In this document: positions 8,208 to 16,585 of the stretch, piece after piece
Layout of the letters: the number at the start of each line of letters is the position of its first letter
Numbering within the stretch: the stretch's first letter is position 1
Origin: Acinetobacter piscicola
GTDB lineage: Bacteria > Pseudomonadota > Gammaproteobacteria > Pseudomonadales > Moraxellaceae
NCBI RefSeq assembly: GCF_015218165.1
Contig: NZ_CP048659.1
Span: 2,976,001 to 3,040,000 of the forward strand
DNA: 64,000 nucleotides
Direction: 5' to 3'
Program-made: the position numbers and the translations under genes
Notes under the pieces: model-generated
Seen by the model: only the letters and a program-made list of their open reading frames with translations
Database searches by the model: none
What the model was told of the DNA's origin: nothing

Positions 8208-9227
8208 TTAAAATTCATTTTCTTGAACAATCTCAAAACTCTGTGAATAAATTTTTAACTGCTCTCTTTTTTGCCCATTATTTAAAAATGCACTGAAATT
8301 TCCATTTATTAACTTAAACTCTAAAATGGCTGATGTCTTTGCATCTCCAAAATAATTTTTAAATGCATTAAAAATAGGTAAATCATCTTCTGGCTGTTCA
8401 GCTTTCCCCCAAGTGCCATTTGTAAAATAAACATGATGTTTATAACGTTTATTATTTATATCATAATAAAAAGTAAGCACAGCGGGAACATGTTTAAGTT
8501 TACCTTGTTCTTCTGCTAAATTACTTTGATCGACCAAACACTGTTCTGCATTTACATATTGAATAAAATAAGCATCCAACTTTAATCCTGAAAGTAATAT
8601 TTTCCATGCATATTCATTTTTACTATATTCGGTCCAACGTCCTATTGGTATTTTTTTATCTATATATTGTTGTTGAATGCGTTCAGGTAATTTTTCAAAT
8701 CTCATGTCGAAATATTGCTCTTGTGTGATCCATCTTGCATCGAACCCTTCTGCTTTTGCAAAATACCACCATTCCATCGGTATTTCTTGCGCTTGATATC
8801 GACCTAATTCTATAATCTTCGCACCACTCGTACGTAAAAAAACCATTCCGCCTGGTTCAAATGCAAAATTTATTCCATCTTGAACGTTTTTCACTTTTTC
8901 GCCATATTCAAGTGTAATTGTCTCCTGTTTAAATTGCTCTAAAATTTCTTTACGTGGCAATTCAATTTGCACTTGATAAAACTTTCTTTCTGTTTCAGAT
9001 AACCATGTCAACTGTACAGCATCTGGTAAAGTGACTTTTTTATCAGGCATGCCTCCTCGAATGTAAACACCAGTAGATCGCCATCCACCTGACGCACCAC
9101 CTGCAAACCCAATCCTTGATTCAGAACGGTTATAAAACCAAAAACAGTCACCAGTAATTAATCTAATCGGATAGTAACGTGGGGCAAATATTTCTGTATT
9201 CCATTCAATTCTCTCAGACCCAAACAT
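8208..9227 (-). CDS. DUF2931 family protein (intact copy)
   Basis: The product has 339 residues with no obvious signal peptide. It contains WNTEIFAPRYYPIRLITGDC near the start, AVQLTWLSETERKFY, INFAFEPGGMVFLRTSG and WRTEY-like aromatic stretches typical of DUF2931 proteins. It lies in the same direction as the effector and lipoproteins and is followed by the effector remnant. Its biochemical role is unknown. DUF2931 proteins occur beside T6SS effectors, so an accessory or immunity role is possible. The absence of a signal peptide argues against a simple periplasmic immunity protein unless the true start is further upstream, which the sequence does not support. Confidence 0.75.
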   Translation of the reverse strand: MFGSERIEWNTEIFAPRYYPIRLITGDCFWFYNRSESRIGFAGGASGGWRSTGVYIRGGMPDKKVTLPDAVQLTWLSETERKFYQVQIELPRKEILEQFKQETITLEYGEKVKNVQDGINFAFEPGGMVFLRTSGAKIIELGRYQAQEIPMEWWYFAKAEGFDARWITQEQYFDMRFEKLPERIQQQYIDKKIPIGRWTEYSKNEYAWKILLSGLKLDAYFIQYVNAEQCLVDQSNLAEEQGKLKHVPAVLTFYYDINNKRYKHHVYFTNGTWGKAEQPEDDLPIFNAFKNYFGDAKTSAILEFKLINGNFSAFLNNGQKREQLKIYSQSFEIVQENEF

Positions 9228-9303
9228 CTATATTTCCTCTCAATATTTTTCGTATATGATTATTCAAATTATTATTTGATAAATATGCTTTTGTACATAT
9301 AAA

Positions 9304-9585
9304 TTACTTTGGTAACTGACCTGGTAAATAAGCTTTACCATCTTTACAAACAAACTTTGTTGTTCCATGCGGCAGGTTATTTTTATCCCAAAAAGCTTCT
9401 GTCCATGGGCCATCTTTTGATAAAGGTGAGCCTTTACAATCCATTATCAACCCCCCTCCAGGATATTCCATATAGTTAGTCTTTCTATTTACATCCATTG
9501 GTAATGGTCCAAAAGAAGCGAGGAAGCAACCACTCAGACCACTACTAAGAACACAAATCATCAATGAAATCTTGAATTTATACAT
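9304..9585 (-). CDS. Small lipoprotein, second copy
   Basis: The product has 93 residues with a lipoprotein signal ending LSGC (Cys20). The C-terminal part (FWDKNNLPHGTTKFVC, then a KDGKAYLPG stretch) is nearly identical to that of the next gene upstream. The start at 9585 was chosen because the lipoprotein signal begins there. A longer frame to 9723 only adds an antisense-like extension into the neighbouring gene. The gene begins 4 bp after the stop of the 9590 copy, so the two are translationally linked. Function unknown. It is a candidate immunity lipoprotein. Confidence 0.7.
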   Translation of the reverse strand: MYKFKISLMICVLSSGLSGCFLASFGPLPMDVNRKTNYMEYPGGGLIMDCKGSPLSKDGPWTEAFWDKNNLPHGTTKFVCKDGKAYLPGQLPK

Positions 9586-9589
9586 ACAA

Positions 9590-9862
9590 TTACTTCGGTA
9601 CCTGACCTGGTAAATACGCTTTACCACCTTTACATACAAAATCTGTAGTGCCATGTGGTAAATTATTCTCATCCCAAAAACGTCTTGTAGGTAAACTATT
9701 CCCAGATAATGCAGATCCATCACAATCCATCACAATCTCCCCATGCTTATCTCTTAAATAATCATTTTTTATTCCTACAGGTGCACCTAACATTTCAGCA
9801 CAAGCAGTTAAACATATAGATAGGCTGAAAATACTGATTAATCTTAATTTTTTCATCATCAT
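9590..9862 (-). CDS. Small lipoprotein, first copy, directly behind the effector
   Basis: The product is about 88-90 residues with a lipoprotein signal ending LTAC. There are three adjacent ATG codons, so the exact start is uncertain. The first overlaps the effector's TAA stop, with GGA just before it. The C-terminus carries FWDENNLPHGTTDFVCKGGK and ends in LPGQVPK. Stop-start overlap with the effector gene is typical of effector-immunity pairs. I infer a periplasmic protector role but the family itself is unrecognised. Confidence 0.7.
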   Translation of the reverse strand: MMMKKLRLISIFSLSICLTACAEMLGAPVGIKNDYLRDKHGEIVMDCDGSALSGNSLPTRRFWDENNLPHGTTDFVCKGGKAYLPGQVPK

Positions 9863-11856
9863 TATCCTTTATAAATAGTACGTTCAAACATATTTGTCTC
9901 AGCATTAATCTGCCCTAAACTGACTTGGGCAAATTGAGAGATAAATCCTTCTGTCGCTAATTGACTAGACCAATGGATATAGTGGTTATATAACTTCTTA
10001 CGCACTATTTCATCTTGAGGTTCTATACTTTTGATGAGTTGATTGTTATCAAAAGGCTTACACATATTTTGCTGACTGGCTGCATCTTTCTGGTTCTGTT
10101 GTTCTATGGTTAAACGGATTCGATCTAACTCCGCATCCCATGCCAAGGCTTGAGCTTTCATATCATCATAGGCAGCACCCCAGATACCTGGTTCACACAT
10201 TTGATCAATCTCATTATTGATGGTGTCATTTGCCTTCGCATAACGCTCATCATATTCGAATAGTTTGGTATCATCAAATGCATCAAGATTATGTCGTTTA
10301 CACAGCTCAATCATAATATTGGCAGGAATAATTGGGTAAAGCATAGAGAGTTGTTTGCGATTAATAATCAAGCGTTGATATTGTGTATCTGTAGAGAATA
10401 TCCCAATTTTTTTAAGCTCTTTGCCAGTATTTTCAATCCATATTTGTGTATTTTTATCTACAGTCTCTATAAATAATCCTTTAGCCACAAGATTGGCTTT
10501 GAGCTGATTAAAGTCGACACGTTCCATTTGTGCAAGAGCACTATCTTTAGTACCGAATACATTTGGTTTATGTTGGTTATACTGGTCATAATTCATGATA
10601 CTTTTGGCTTTTTTCTCTAATACCACGTCATTAGAGGTTTGATTATACTTACTGTTGCCATCGATATAAGCTACTTTTTTTTGTGCAATAGTAATTTTTG
10701 GCTCATCACGAGAAGATTCATACCAGTAAGGCTGATTTGCAGTAGTTTTATTATTTTTTTTAGGCTCACTATTTTTTCTAGACTCACTATTTGTTTTATG
10801 ATCACCTAAACTAGGCTCCCGCTTCCTATGTTTGATCTCCCCTTTCGTTCCTAAACCATCTCCCAAATCGGTGTGACAGCCTGGTATTCGTATTTCAACA
10901 CCAACGCCTTTTTCTATCGCACTACTGATATCATATAAAGAAAACTTATCCCTATATTCAGTTAAAGCTGCCAAATGTACTATACGGCAAGCTTCATGAG
11001 ATTCAATCATCAAACCCATATCAGATGGTGGCATATCTTCATCTACAACATGTAAATCTTGAGCAAAATCCAATCCTTCATCATCACCATGGTTGAAACC
11101 AATTGAGGATACACAATCGAAAATTCCCATAAATTTGAGTTGCACATGCATTGCTTTGCCTTTAGGCATTACGATTTGTCGTTGATTTGCCGAAGTGTCT
11201 CTCAAAGATATTTTACGTAACAATAAATTGGCAAAGATACGAGCCGTTGCAGAACCACGACTAAAGCCAAATAAATTTAACACCAATACATCATATTTTT
11301 CAGTTTTAGTCTTATCCCGAATCATTTGATTGAGTTGTTTAAAGGCTTTTTTAATTTTAGATTTCACCCCAGTAGAGCCCCATCCAAGTCCTGCACCAAT
11401 CGGGTTATCTGCAAAAAACAACTTCCAATCACCACCAATATCTGCAGCATTTCCCGTGCCACAACCATCAATATATAAACTATAGTGGTTTGGTAAATCT
11501 TCTTTATATGCTCTATGCATACGGTCAACTGTTGTTGGAAGCCGAGCATAACTAATATTATCTCCTAACGGACCCAAATCTGGATCATATGAATATTTAT
11601 TCATTTTATCCAATGGTCTTGGTAAGGATTCTGTAGTCCCATCAAATCTTTTCTGACCATTGTATAAATCTGAATTTGTTCTGTTATTCCATGTTCCATC
11701 AAAAAATATACTGATTTCAAGTCTTTTAAGAGTTTTTGTGCTTTGGGATTCTGGTGTTGAATTCGTTTGATCATTATTAGGTTGAATAGCCTCTACTTTA
11801 TTCGCTTTTGAAGGCTTCTGTTTCTCTGTACTATTTGTAGAATTCTCATTTAGCAT
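9862..11856 (-). CDS. T6SS DUF2235 (Tle1-type) phospholipase effector
   Basis: The product has 664 residues from the ATG at 11856, chosen because it has an AAGG ribosome site 7 bp upstream and leaves a 10-bp gap after vgrG. An in-frame start further upstream would overlap vgrG by 44 bp. After a polar ~45-residue leader comes LEISIFFDGTWNNR (residues ~48-60). The nucleophile elbow FGFSRGSA follows at about residue 199 (GxSxG), and then the acid motif GCHTDLGDG at roughly residue 330. These are the hallmarks of DUF2235 hydrolases, which include Tle1-family T6SS phospholipases that attack membranes of rival bacteria. It directly follows vgrG and precedes candidate immunity lipoproteins. The middle has a Lys/Ser/Asn-rich insert. 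Confidence 0.85.
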   Translation of the reverse strand: MLNENSTNSTEKQKPSKANKVEAIQPNNDQTNSTPESQSTKTLKRLEISIFFDGTWNNRTNSDLYNGQKRFDGTTESLPRPLDKMNKYSYDPDLGPLGDNISYARLPTTVDRMHRAYKEDLPNHYSLYIDGCGTGNAADIGGDWKLFFADNPIGAGLGWGSTGVKSKIKKAFKQLNQMIRDKTKTEKYDVLVLNLFGFSRGSATARIFANLLLRKISLRDTSANQRQIVMPKGKAMHVQLKFMGIFDCVSSIGFNHGDDEGLDFAQDLHVVDEDMPPSDMGLMIESHEACRIVHLAALTEYRDKFSLYDISSAIEKGVGVEIRIPGCHTDLGDGLGTKGEIKHRKREPSLGDHKTNSESRKNSEPKKNNKTTANQPYWYESSRDEPKITIAQKKVAYIDGNSKYNQTSNDVVLEKKAKSIMNYDQYNQHKPNVFGTKDSALAQMERVDFNQLKANLVAKGLFIETVDKNTQIWIENTGKELKKIGIFSTDTQYQRLIINRKQLSMLYPIIPANIMIELCKRHNLDAFDDTKLFEYDERYAKANDTINNEIDQMCEPGIWGAAYDDMKAQALAWDAELDRIRLTIEQQNQKDAASQQNMCKPFDNNQLIKSIEPQDEIVRKKLYNHYIHWSSQLATEGFISQFAQVSLGQINAETNMFERTIYKG

Positions 11857-11866
11857 ATTTTTACCT

Positions 11867-14557
11867 TTATTTCTCAATCCCTTCTTCATCTTGTAAAATG
11901 CCACGATCATCAGGATAAATATTTAGACCAGAATTTTTAGCGCCACTAAAAATACGATCAGTTTGCCCTTTATTATCTGTAATACCATAAAAAATATTAC
12001 CCGCATCATCTATGACTTTGTATTTAAATCCAGTAATTGGGTCTCCATTGATATCTTTAAGTACAAACATCTCATCATTAAACAACGGACTTTCACTGTT
12101 AATCGGCTGACTCGCAGGCCCCTCAAACTTATGATCTGCGGCCTGTGCTTTCCAACCACCCGTCGTCCCATGCTCAATGCCATCAGGGGTGATTTTGATA
12201 TAACTTCCACCCGCATTGATCATAATACCTTGCTTGGCGGTGATCTCTACCCAGTCCCCATGAGAATGAATCTGCACTTTTTCCTGTGCTAAAACATCTA
12301 TTCCTGCGGTTTGTGCATTCAGCTCAATTTTCTCTTTTGCAGTAAACAAACGAATGCCTTTTAACTGGGAAAATAAACGGATCGCACCACGTACACTCGC
12401 AAGCAGATTCTTACCTGCGCTCATGCTAATGTGCTGTCCTGCAGCCAGTGAAATATGTTCACCATTGGCAAGTTGTGTGGTTTTTTCTGACGCTAGATTC
12501 ACTCCTGTTGGGCTGTGCATCACCACTTGCGGATTTTGTAATTCGCCATCTTGTTTATCCTTTGGATAAACAGCTTGGTTTAAAGCTTGGACAGCTTTCA
12601 CAGTTTCAGACTGATCATCTACATCTTGGTTTTTATGTTCGACTGCAGAATTGGCTAAGTTTAAATGTTGCTGATACGCCGTATCTAACACCAAAGCCGC
12701 TTCTTTCGCTTCTTTGATAAAACCGCTTGCCTCACTACGCCCTTGACTAGTAATTAATAAACCTTTATTGGCACGTAAAACCCCATGCCCATCAGTACGT
12801 AGTTCAAACCCTTGCCCACGATAATCTTTCCGCCCACTCGGCTCTGGAATACGCGTGATATAACCAAGGTTGAGTTCACTGGCTTGATGATCAGATTTTA
12901 AATGGACTTGTACCTGCCCTTGGGTGTCATCCATCACCAATTGGTTGGCTTGGCTTCCGCCCAATTCTTTCGACTTAATCCCTGAAAGTGCTTTTTGCTC
13001 TGGGAGTTCCCACAATGGCATATGTTCAGGATTGGTGAGTCTACCTGCCACAAATGGCATATCAGGATCACCATTAAAGAAGTCAACAATCACTTCTTGC
13101 CCAATTCTCGGCAAATGAATTGTTCCAAAGTTATTGCCCGCCCAAGCGGTGGAAACCCTTAACCAACAAGTACTGTTTTGGTCTTTGGCACCAAGTCTGT
13201 CCCAATGAAATTGAACTTTTACGCGTCCAAACTGATCGGTATAGATTTCTTCTCCCGCAGGGCCGACCACGGTAGCGGTTTGGGGTCGTCCTTGGGGTTT
13301 ATCTATAGTTTTGTCTGGACGGAAGATCTGTGCATCAGGTTGGACAAGGAATTCAACTTTGGAATCGTAGAATTGATTATCCGCACGTTCTTCACTCAAA
13401 TCTTGAATGGTGGTTTGTGTACCAAGGACAAGCCAACTTCGATTGGAATCAGCATTCGGATGGTTTTCTAAGTTAAAACGATAGCCTGTTTGTAAACCTT
13501 TGAGATGTCCTTTGCCTTGCGCACGATAACCATGTTGATATAACTGCTCGACTCGTTGTTTGGCTTTGAGTTCACCACCGTCTTCCGCGGAGATAAAGTC
13601 GCCTTGTTGCCATTCATAAATTTCTTGTTCAGCAAAATGGTGATCCCATAAAAATTGATCTTGTGCAGTTTGCGTGAGACTCGGTTTTTTAAATTGGAAA
13701 TCGCTGAGTTGCACTTTACCACTGACCAATTGCTGTGCAGGTTCAAAGAATTCAATGTATTCAGCTTGATTGGGAAAGCGTTGATTGGGTGGATAAATAC
13801 TGAGCTTACGATAGCCTTCGGCATCCATTTCTTTAAATGCCGCATTGTGATCAGAAAGCACCAAGGTGAGATGGTTTTGGCTATGTTCAAAATGAAAATT
13901 AATGCCATGTTCTTGCATTAAACGCTGAATAAAAGAAAAATCATCTTCGCCATACTGTGCTTGAAAATCTAATATTGGGTAGTCAGCACTGCAACGGTAT
14001 TCAACGGGATAAGGATAGCGTTCCAAAACTTCTTCAATGATTTGAAGGACGGTTTTCTTTTGATAGATTTTATAATTGCTGGTTTTAGTCAATAACCACA
14101 ACCAGGGTACCAAGGTGATTTTATAAGTGGCATGACGGTTACGTACTGGGAGAACTTCCACTCGATTGACCAAACCACGGTAAAAGCGTGCACCGTTCAG
14201 ACTCGTTTGGTGGGTCGCATCACCATTGATGTTATTGACTAAGCCCAGTTGTGAATATTCTACTTTTAAGCCATCAAGGCGAATACGTACTGCGATTTCA
14301 GTGCCGATTAGACTTTGTAGATTCAGATCTGAACCTGGTGTCCCCCCATTGTCGGCAGTTTGTTTCGAGACAAAGCCTTCCAATCCTCGATAGCCATGGG
14401 CAGGGTTATGATATTCATCCCGAACTTTGACGATGAGGTGGTATTCAAACAGTTCATTGATTTTTTCAGTGCCTGAAAGAGAATCAAACCAAAAGTAAGC
14501 GGTTCCATACGGACTGATTGGCAAGGCTTCGCCAAATAATTTTATTTGATGGTTCAT
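11867..14557 (-). CDS. vgrG: T6SS spike protein VgrG with C-terminal adaptor extension
   Basis: The product has 896 residues. The N-terminal ~400 residues are gp27-like, the gp5/OB-fold region follows (DQFGRVKVQFHWDRLG, WAGNNFGTIHLPRIGQEV, FFNGDPDMP; about 440-510), and a DUF2345 beta-helix ends near residue 845 (GDWVEITAKQGIMINAGGS). The last ~50 residues form an extra domain (DINGDPITGFKYKVIDDAGN, then GITDNKGQTDRIF) that looks like a transthyretin-type fold. In enteroaggregative E. coli a comparable VgrG extension recruits Tle1. Here the next gene is a Tle1-type effector, so the extension is a plausible loading platform. Confidence 0.92.
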   Translation of the reverse strand: MNHQIKLFGEALPISPYGTAYFWFDSLSGTEKINELFEYHLIVKVRDEYHNPAHGYRGLEGFVSKQTADNGGTPGSDLNLQSLIGTEIAVRIRLDGLKVEYSQLGLVNNINGDATHQTSLNGARFYRGLVNRVEVLPVRNRHATYKITLVPWLWLLTKTSNYKIYQKKTVLQIIEEVLERYPYPVEYRCSADYPILDFQAQYGEDDFSFIQRLMQEHGINFHFEHSQNHLTLVLSDHNAAFKEMDAEGYRKLSIYPPNQRFPNQAEYIEFFEPAQQLVSGKVQLSDFQFKKPSLTQTAQDQFLWDHHFAEQEIYEWQQGDFISAEDGGELKAKQRVEQLYQHGYRAQGKGHLKGLQTGYRFNLENHPNADSNRSWLVLGTQTTIQDLSEERADNQFYDSKVEFLVQPDAQIFRPDKTIDKPQGRPQTATVVGPAGEEIYTDQFGRVKVQFHWDRLGAKDQNSTCWLRVSTAWAGNNFGTIHLPRIGQEVIVDFFNGDPDMPFVAGRLTNPEHMPLWELPEQKALSGIKSKELGGSQANQLVMDDTQGQVQVHLKSDHQASELNLGYITRIPEPSGRKDYRGQGFELRTDGHGVLRANKGLLITSQGRSEASGFIKEAKEAALVLDTAYQQHLNLANSAVEHKNQDVDDQSETVKAVQALNQAVYPKDKQDGELQNPQVVMHSPTGVNLASEKTTQLANGEHISLAAGQHISMSAGKNLLASVRGAIRLFSQLKGIRLFTAKEKIELNAQTAGIDVLAQEKVQIHSHGDWVEITAKQGIMINAGGSYIKITPDGIEHGTTGGWKAQAADHKFEGPASQPINSESPLFNDEMFVLKDINGDPITGFKYKVIDDAGNIFYGITDNKGQTDRIFSGAKNSGLNIYPDDRGILQDEEGIEK

Positions 14558-14867
14558 TTTTTTGATATTAAAAAACTTGATATGTCTTAAATTATAACCA
14601 AAGACTTTTTCAACTCTGCCACATTTTTGTCACTTTTTGTTTTCTATATTTTACTTTTCTTTCTATTCTACTTTTAATCTTCCGCGTTATTGACTACAGG
14701 TGAGATAATAATTTTCTAGTTTGAATTTTTTCTCAATAAAATAAACTTGAAATGAAAAATATGACCAACAGAAAGCCTGAAAATAGATAATCCTAAGTAC
14801 ACTTCCCCCCTTACTGTATTTAACTATTCTTTCTATACAAATATTTTATCTGTTAACATAACCACAT

Positions 14868-14894
14868 GTTCAAATCCTGAAACAGGATTTGAAC
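14868..14894. repeat. Perfect 12-bp inverted repeat upstream of vgrG
   Basis: The arms gttcaaatcctg and caggatttgaac are separated by aaa. There is no T-run, so it is not a typical terminator. It could be a protein-binding palindrome or cruciform. Confidence 0.6.
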
Positions 14895-15002
14895 TCAAGT
14901 GAATTTCAGGCATAAAGGTGTGTCTAAATCTTTTGGGTAACGATTGGGTAATAGATTAATTTTTATTGTTTAATTGCTTTTAAAATTAATTGGTTAGAGA
15001 AT

Positions 15003-15028
15003 GTGTTCATCTGACGCCATCTCCACCA
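15003..15028 (+). other. Candidate att site resembling the tmRNA 3' end
   Basis: The sequence gttcatctgacgccatctcc, continuing accaa, matches the layout of a tmRNA T-arm and acceptor 3' end. E. coli ssrA ends ...gccagctccacca, and the gccatctccacca here would pair with a GGGGATG 5' end. The body of ssrA, including its tag reading frame, is not present. The 3' end of ssrA is a classic target for P4-type integrases, and such an integrase gene begins 180 bp away. The assignment is inferred and the match is short. Confidence 0.4.
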
Positions 15029-15071
15029 AATACCTTCCAAAACATGGCAAAATATGCCAAGTTTTAAAGAT

Positions 15072-15106
15072 AAAAGGCTTAATTCTAAAGGGATTAAGCC
15101 TTTTTT
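15072..15106. terminator. Orphan bidirectional terminator upstream of the integrase
   Basis: The 12-bp stem aaaaggcttaat / attaagcctttt with a 9-nt loop is followed by a T-run. Neither neighbour (vgrG leftward, integrase rightward) ends here, so it may be left over from a lost gene or insulate the integrase. Confidence 0.75.
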
Positions 15107-15207
15107 CTTGCCTAAACATAACCAAACATAACTAGCTATAGTGTACATACACCGTGTACACTGTCTTGTACATTGCACATTTTATTGAACTCGCTGGTGT
15201 ACAAGCC

Positions 15208-16449
15208 ATGAAAAGATCAGATATAAAACGCCATCTGTTGTCTGATACTGTAATTGCCAATCTTGGACTTGAATTAAAAGAGTATCGGGAACTAGATGAT
15301 GAAGGTTTATATTTCCGTGTAAAGCCTGATGGTAAAAAAGCGTGGTTATTCAGATACAAAAAGGCTGATGGTAAATGGTCATGGCTTGGGATAGGTACTT
15401 ATCCTGAATTGTCAGGTAAAGGCGCAAGAAAAAAAGCGTCTGAGATTGTTAACGACATTTCTCACGGCGACAACCCAATCATTACCAAACAAGAAAGAAA
15501 CCGCCAAGAGTTAGAACAGAATAATGCTACTTTTGAATTATTGGCTAGAGAATGGTTAGACACCAAAGTAAATACTTGGGTGAATGACACCATGACCCGA
15601 AATAAAGGCGCATTAGAAAAACATATATTCCCTGTTTTCGGCAAACGCTTGTACACCACGATCAAGCCGATTGAATGGATGAACCATTTACAAAGTATTC
15701 AACAGAAGCAAGGCATCTATGAACAGGTCAACCGAGTTCGGGCAATGTGCCGAGATATTTATGACTATGCAAAGGTCACTGGTCGTATTGACTACAATCC
15801 TTTAGAGGGTATTCAAAAGTATTTGCAACAAGGCAAAAAAGAAAACATGGCGCATGTCAGTGAACAGGAATTACCGACATTGATCAGAGCCATCAATAAC
15901 TACCCTACGATGGACGTAAGAATCGGTTTACAGCTTTTGGCAATGTTGTTTTGTCGTCCAAGTGAATTAAGACAAGCAAAATGGGATGAGTTCGACTTTG
16001 ATCTTGCTGTATGGAATATCCCCGAAGAACGCATGAAGAAACGCCGTGAGCATGTCGTACCTTTATCAAAACAAGCCGTTGCCATTCTGCAAGAATTAAA
16101 AACGTATGAAACTAATTCCGAGTTTTTATTTCCAAGTCGTTCGGACAAGAGTAAGCCTAAATCAGATACCGTTTTTATTATGGCTTTGCGCCGTATGGGT
16201 TATGAGGGTCGACAAACACCTCACGGCTTTAGGCATATCGCCAGTACCCTTTTAAATAATCGTGGTTTTGATGAGCGTCATATTGAAGCTGCATTGGCAC
16301 ACATAAAGGATGGTGTAGCAGGTGTTTATAGCAAGGCTCAGTATTTAGAGGACAGAGCCAATATGATGCAGTGGTACGCCAATTATTTAGAAGAAATTGC
16401 AGATCAAAGCATTATCCAGTTAAAAAGAACTAAATACACAACCATATAG
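15208..16449 (+). CDS. P4-type tyrosine recombinase (integrase)
   Basis: The product has 413 residues from the ATG at 15208. A longer in-frame start at 15154 has no better support. The N-terminus is the DUF4102-type arm-binding domain (VKPDGKKAWLFRYKKADGKW, WLGIGTYPELSGKGARKKA). The core domain has an Arg near FCRPSELRQAKWDEF, then HGFRHIASTLLNNRGF (HxxR), and the catalytic Tyr in GVYSKAQYLEDRANMM. Enzymes of this group integrate genomic islands at the 3' ends of tRNA or ssrA genes. It seems intact but stands alone with no phage or plasmid genes around it. Upstream lie a tmRNA-like att candidate and an orphan terminator. Confidence 0.9.
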   Translation: MKRSDIKRHLLSDTVIANLGLELKEYRELDDEGLYFRVKPDGKKAWLFRYKKADGKWSWLGIGTYPELSGKGARKKASEIVNDISHGDNPIITKQERNRQELEQNNATFELLAREWLDTKVNTWVNDTMTRNKGALEKHIFPVFGKRLYTTIKPIEWMNHLQSIQQKQGIYEQVNRVRAMCRDIYDYAKVTGRIDYNPLEGIQKYLQQGKKENMAHVSEQELPTLIRAINNYPTMDVRIGLQLLAMLFCRPSELRQAKWDEFDFDLAVWNIPEERMKKRREHVVPLSKQAVAILQELKTYETNSEFLFPSRSDKSKPKSDTVFIMALRRMGYEGRQTPHGFRHIASTLLNNRGFDERHIEAALAHIKDGVAGVYSKAQYLEDRANMMQWYANYLEEIADQSIIQLKRTKYTTI

Positions 16450-16585
16450 CTTGAATTTACTTTTGATAGACAAAATTACACTAGCGGAGGTGTCCTGTTA
16501 TTTCAGTACACATCACATAATCCAGCATATATGATTTGAATAAGCCCTAATGAGATTATCATTAGAGCATTAAGATTTTAAACAA

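Larger units (their letters stand above)
14558..15207. other. 650-bp intergenic region between vgrG and the integrase
   Basis: No gene is visible. The region contains the vgrG leader, a perfect 12-bp inverted repeat at 14868-14894 (gttcaaatcctg, 3-nt loop, no T-run), a tmRNA-like 3'-end sequence near 15003-15028, and a strong bidirectional terminator at 15072-15106 that belongs to neither neighbouring gene. The mix suggests a patched junction left by insertion or loss of DNA. Confidence 0.55.

Noticed and set aside
9304..9723. A 139-residue version of the second lipoprotein
   Set aside because: The extra N-terminal residues overlap the next lipoprotein gene in another frame and precede the real lipoprotein signal.
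14868..14894. Palindrome gttcaaatcctg resembling a tRNA T-arm
   Set aside because: The surrounding sequence does not fold into a tRNA and both arms are the same motif. It is a simple inverted repeat.
14560..15030. Complete tmRNA gene
   Set aside because: Only the last ~25 bases resemble ssrA. The 5' end and tag reading frame are absent.
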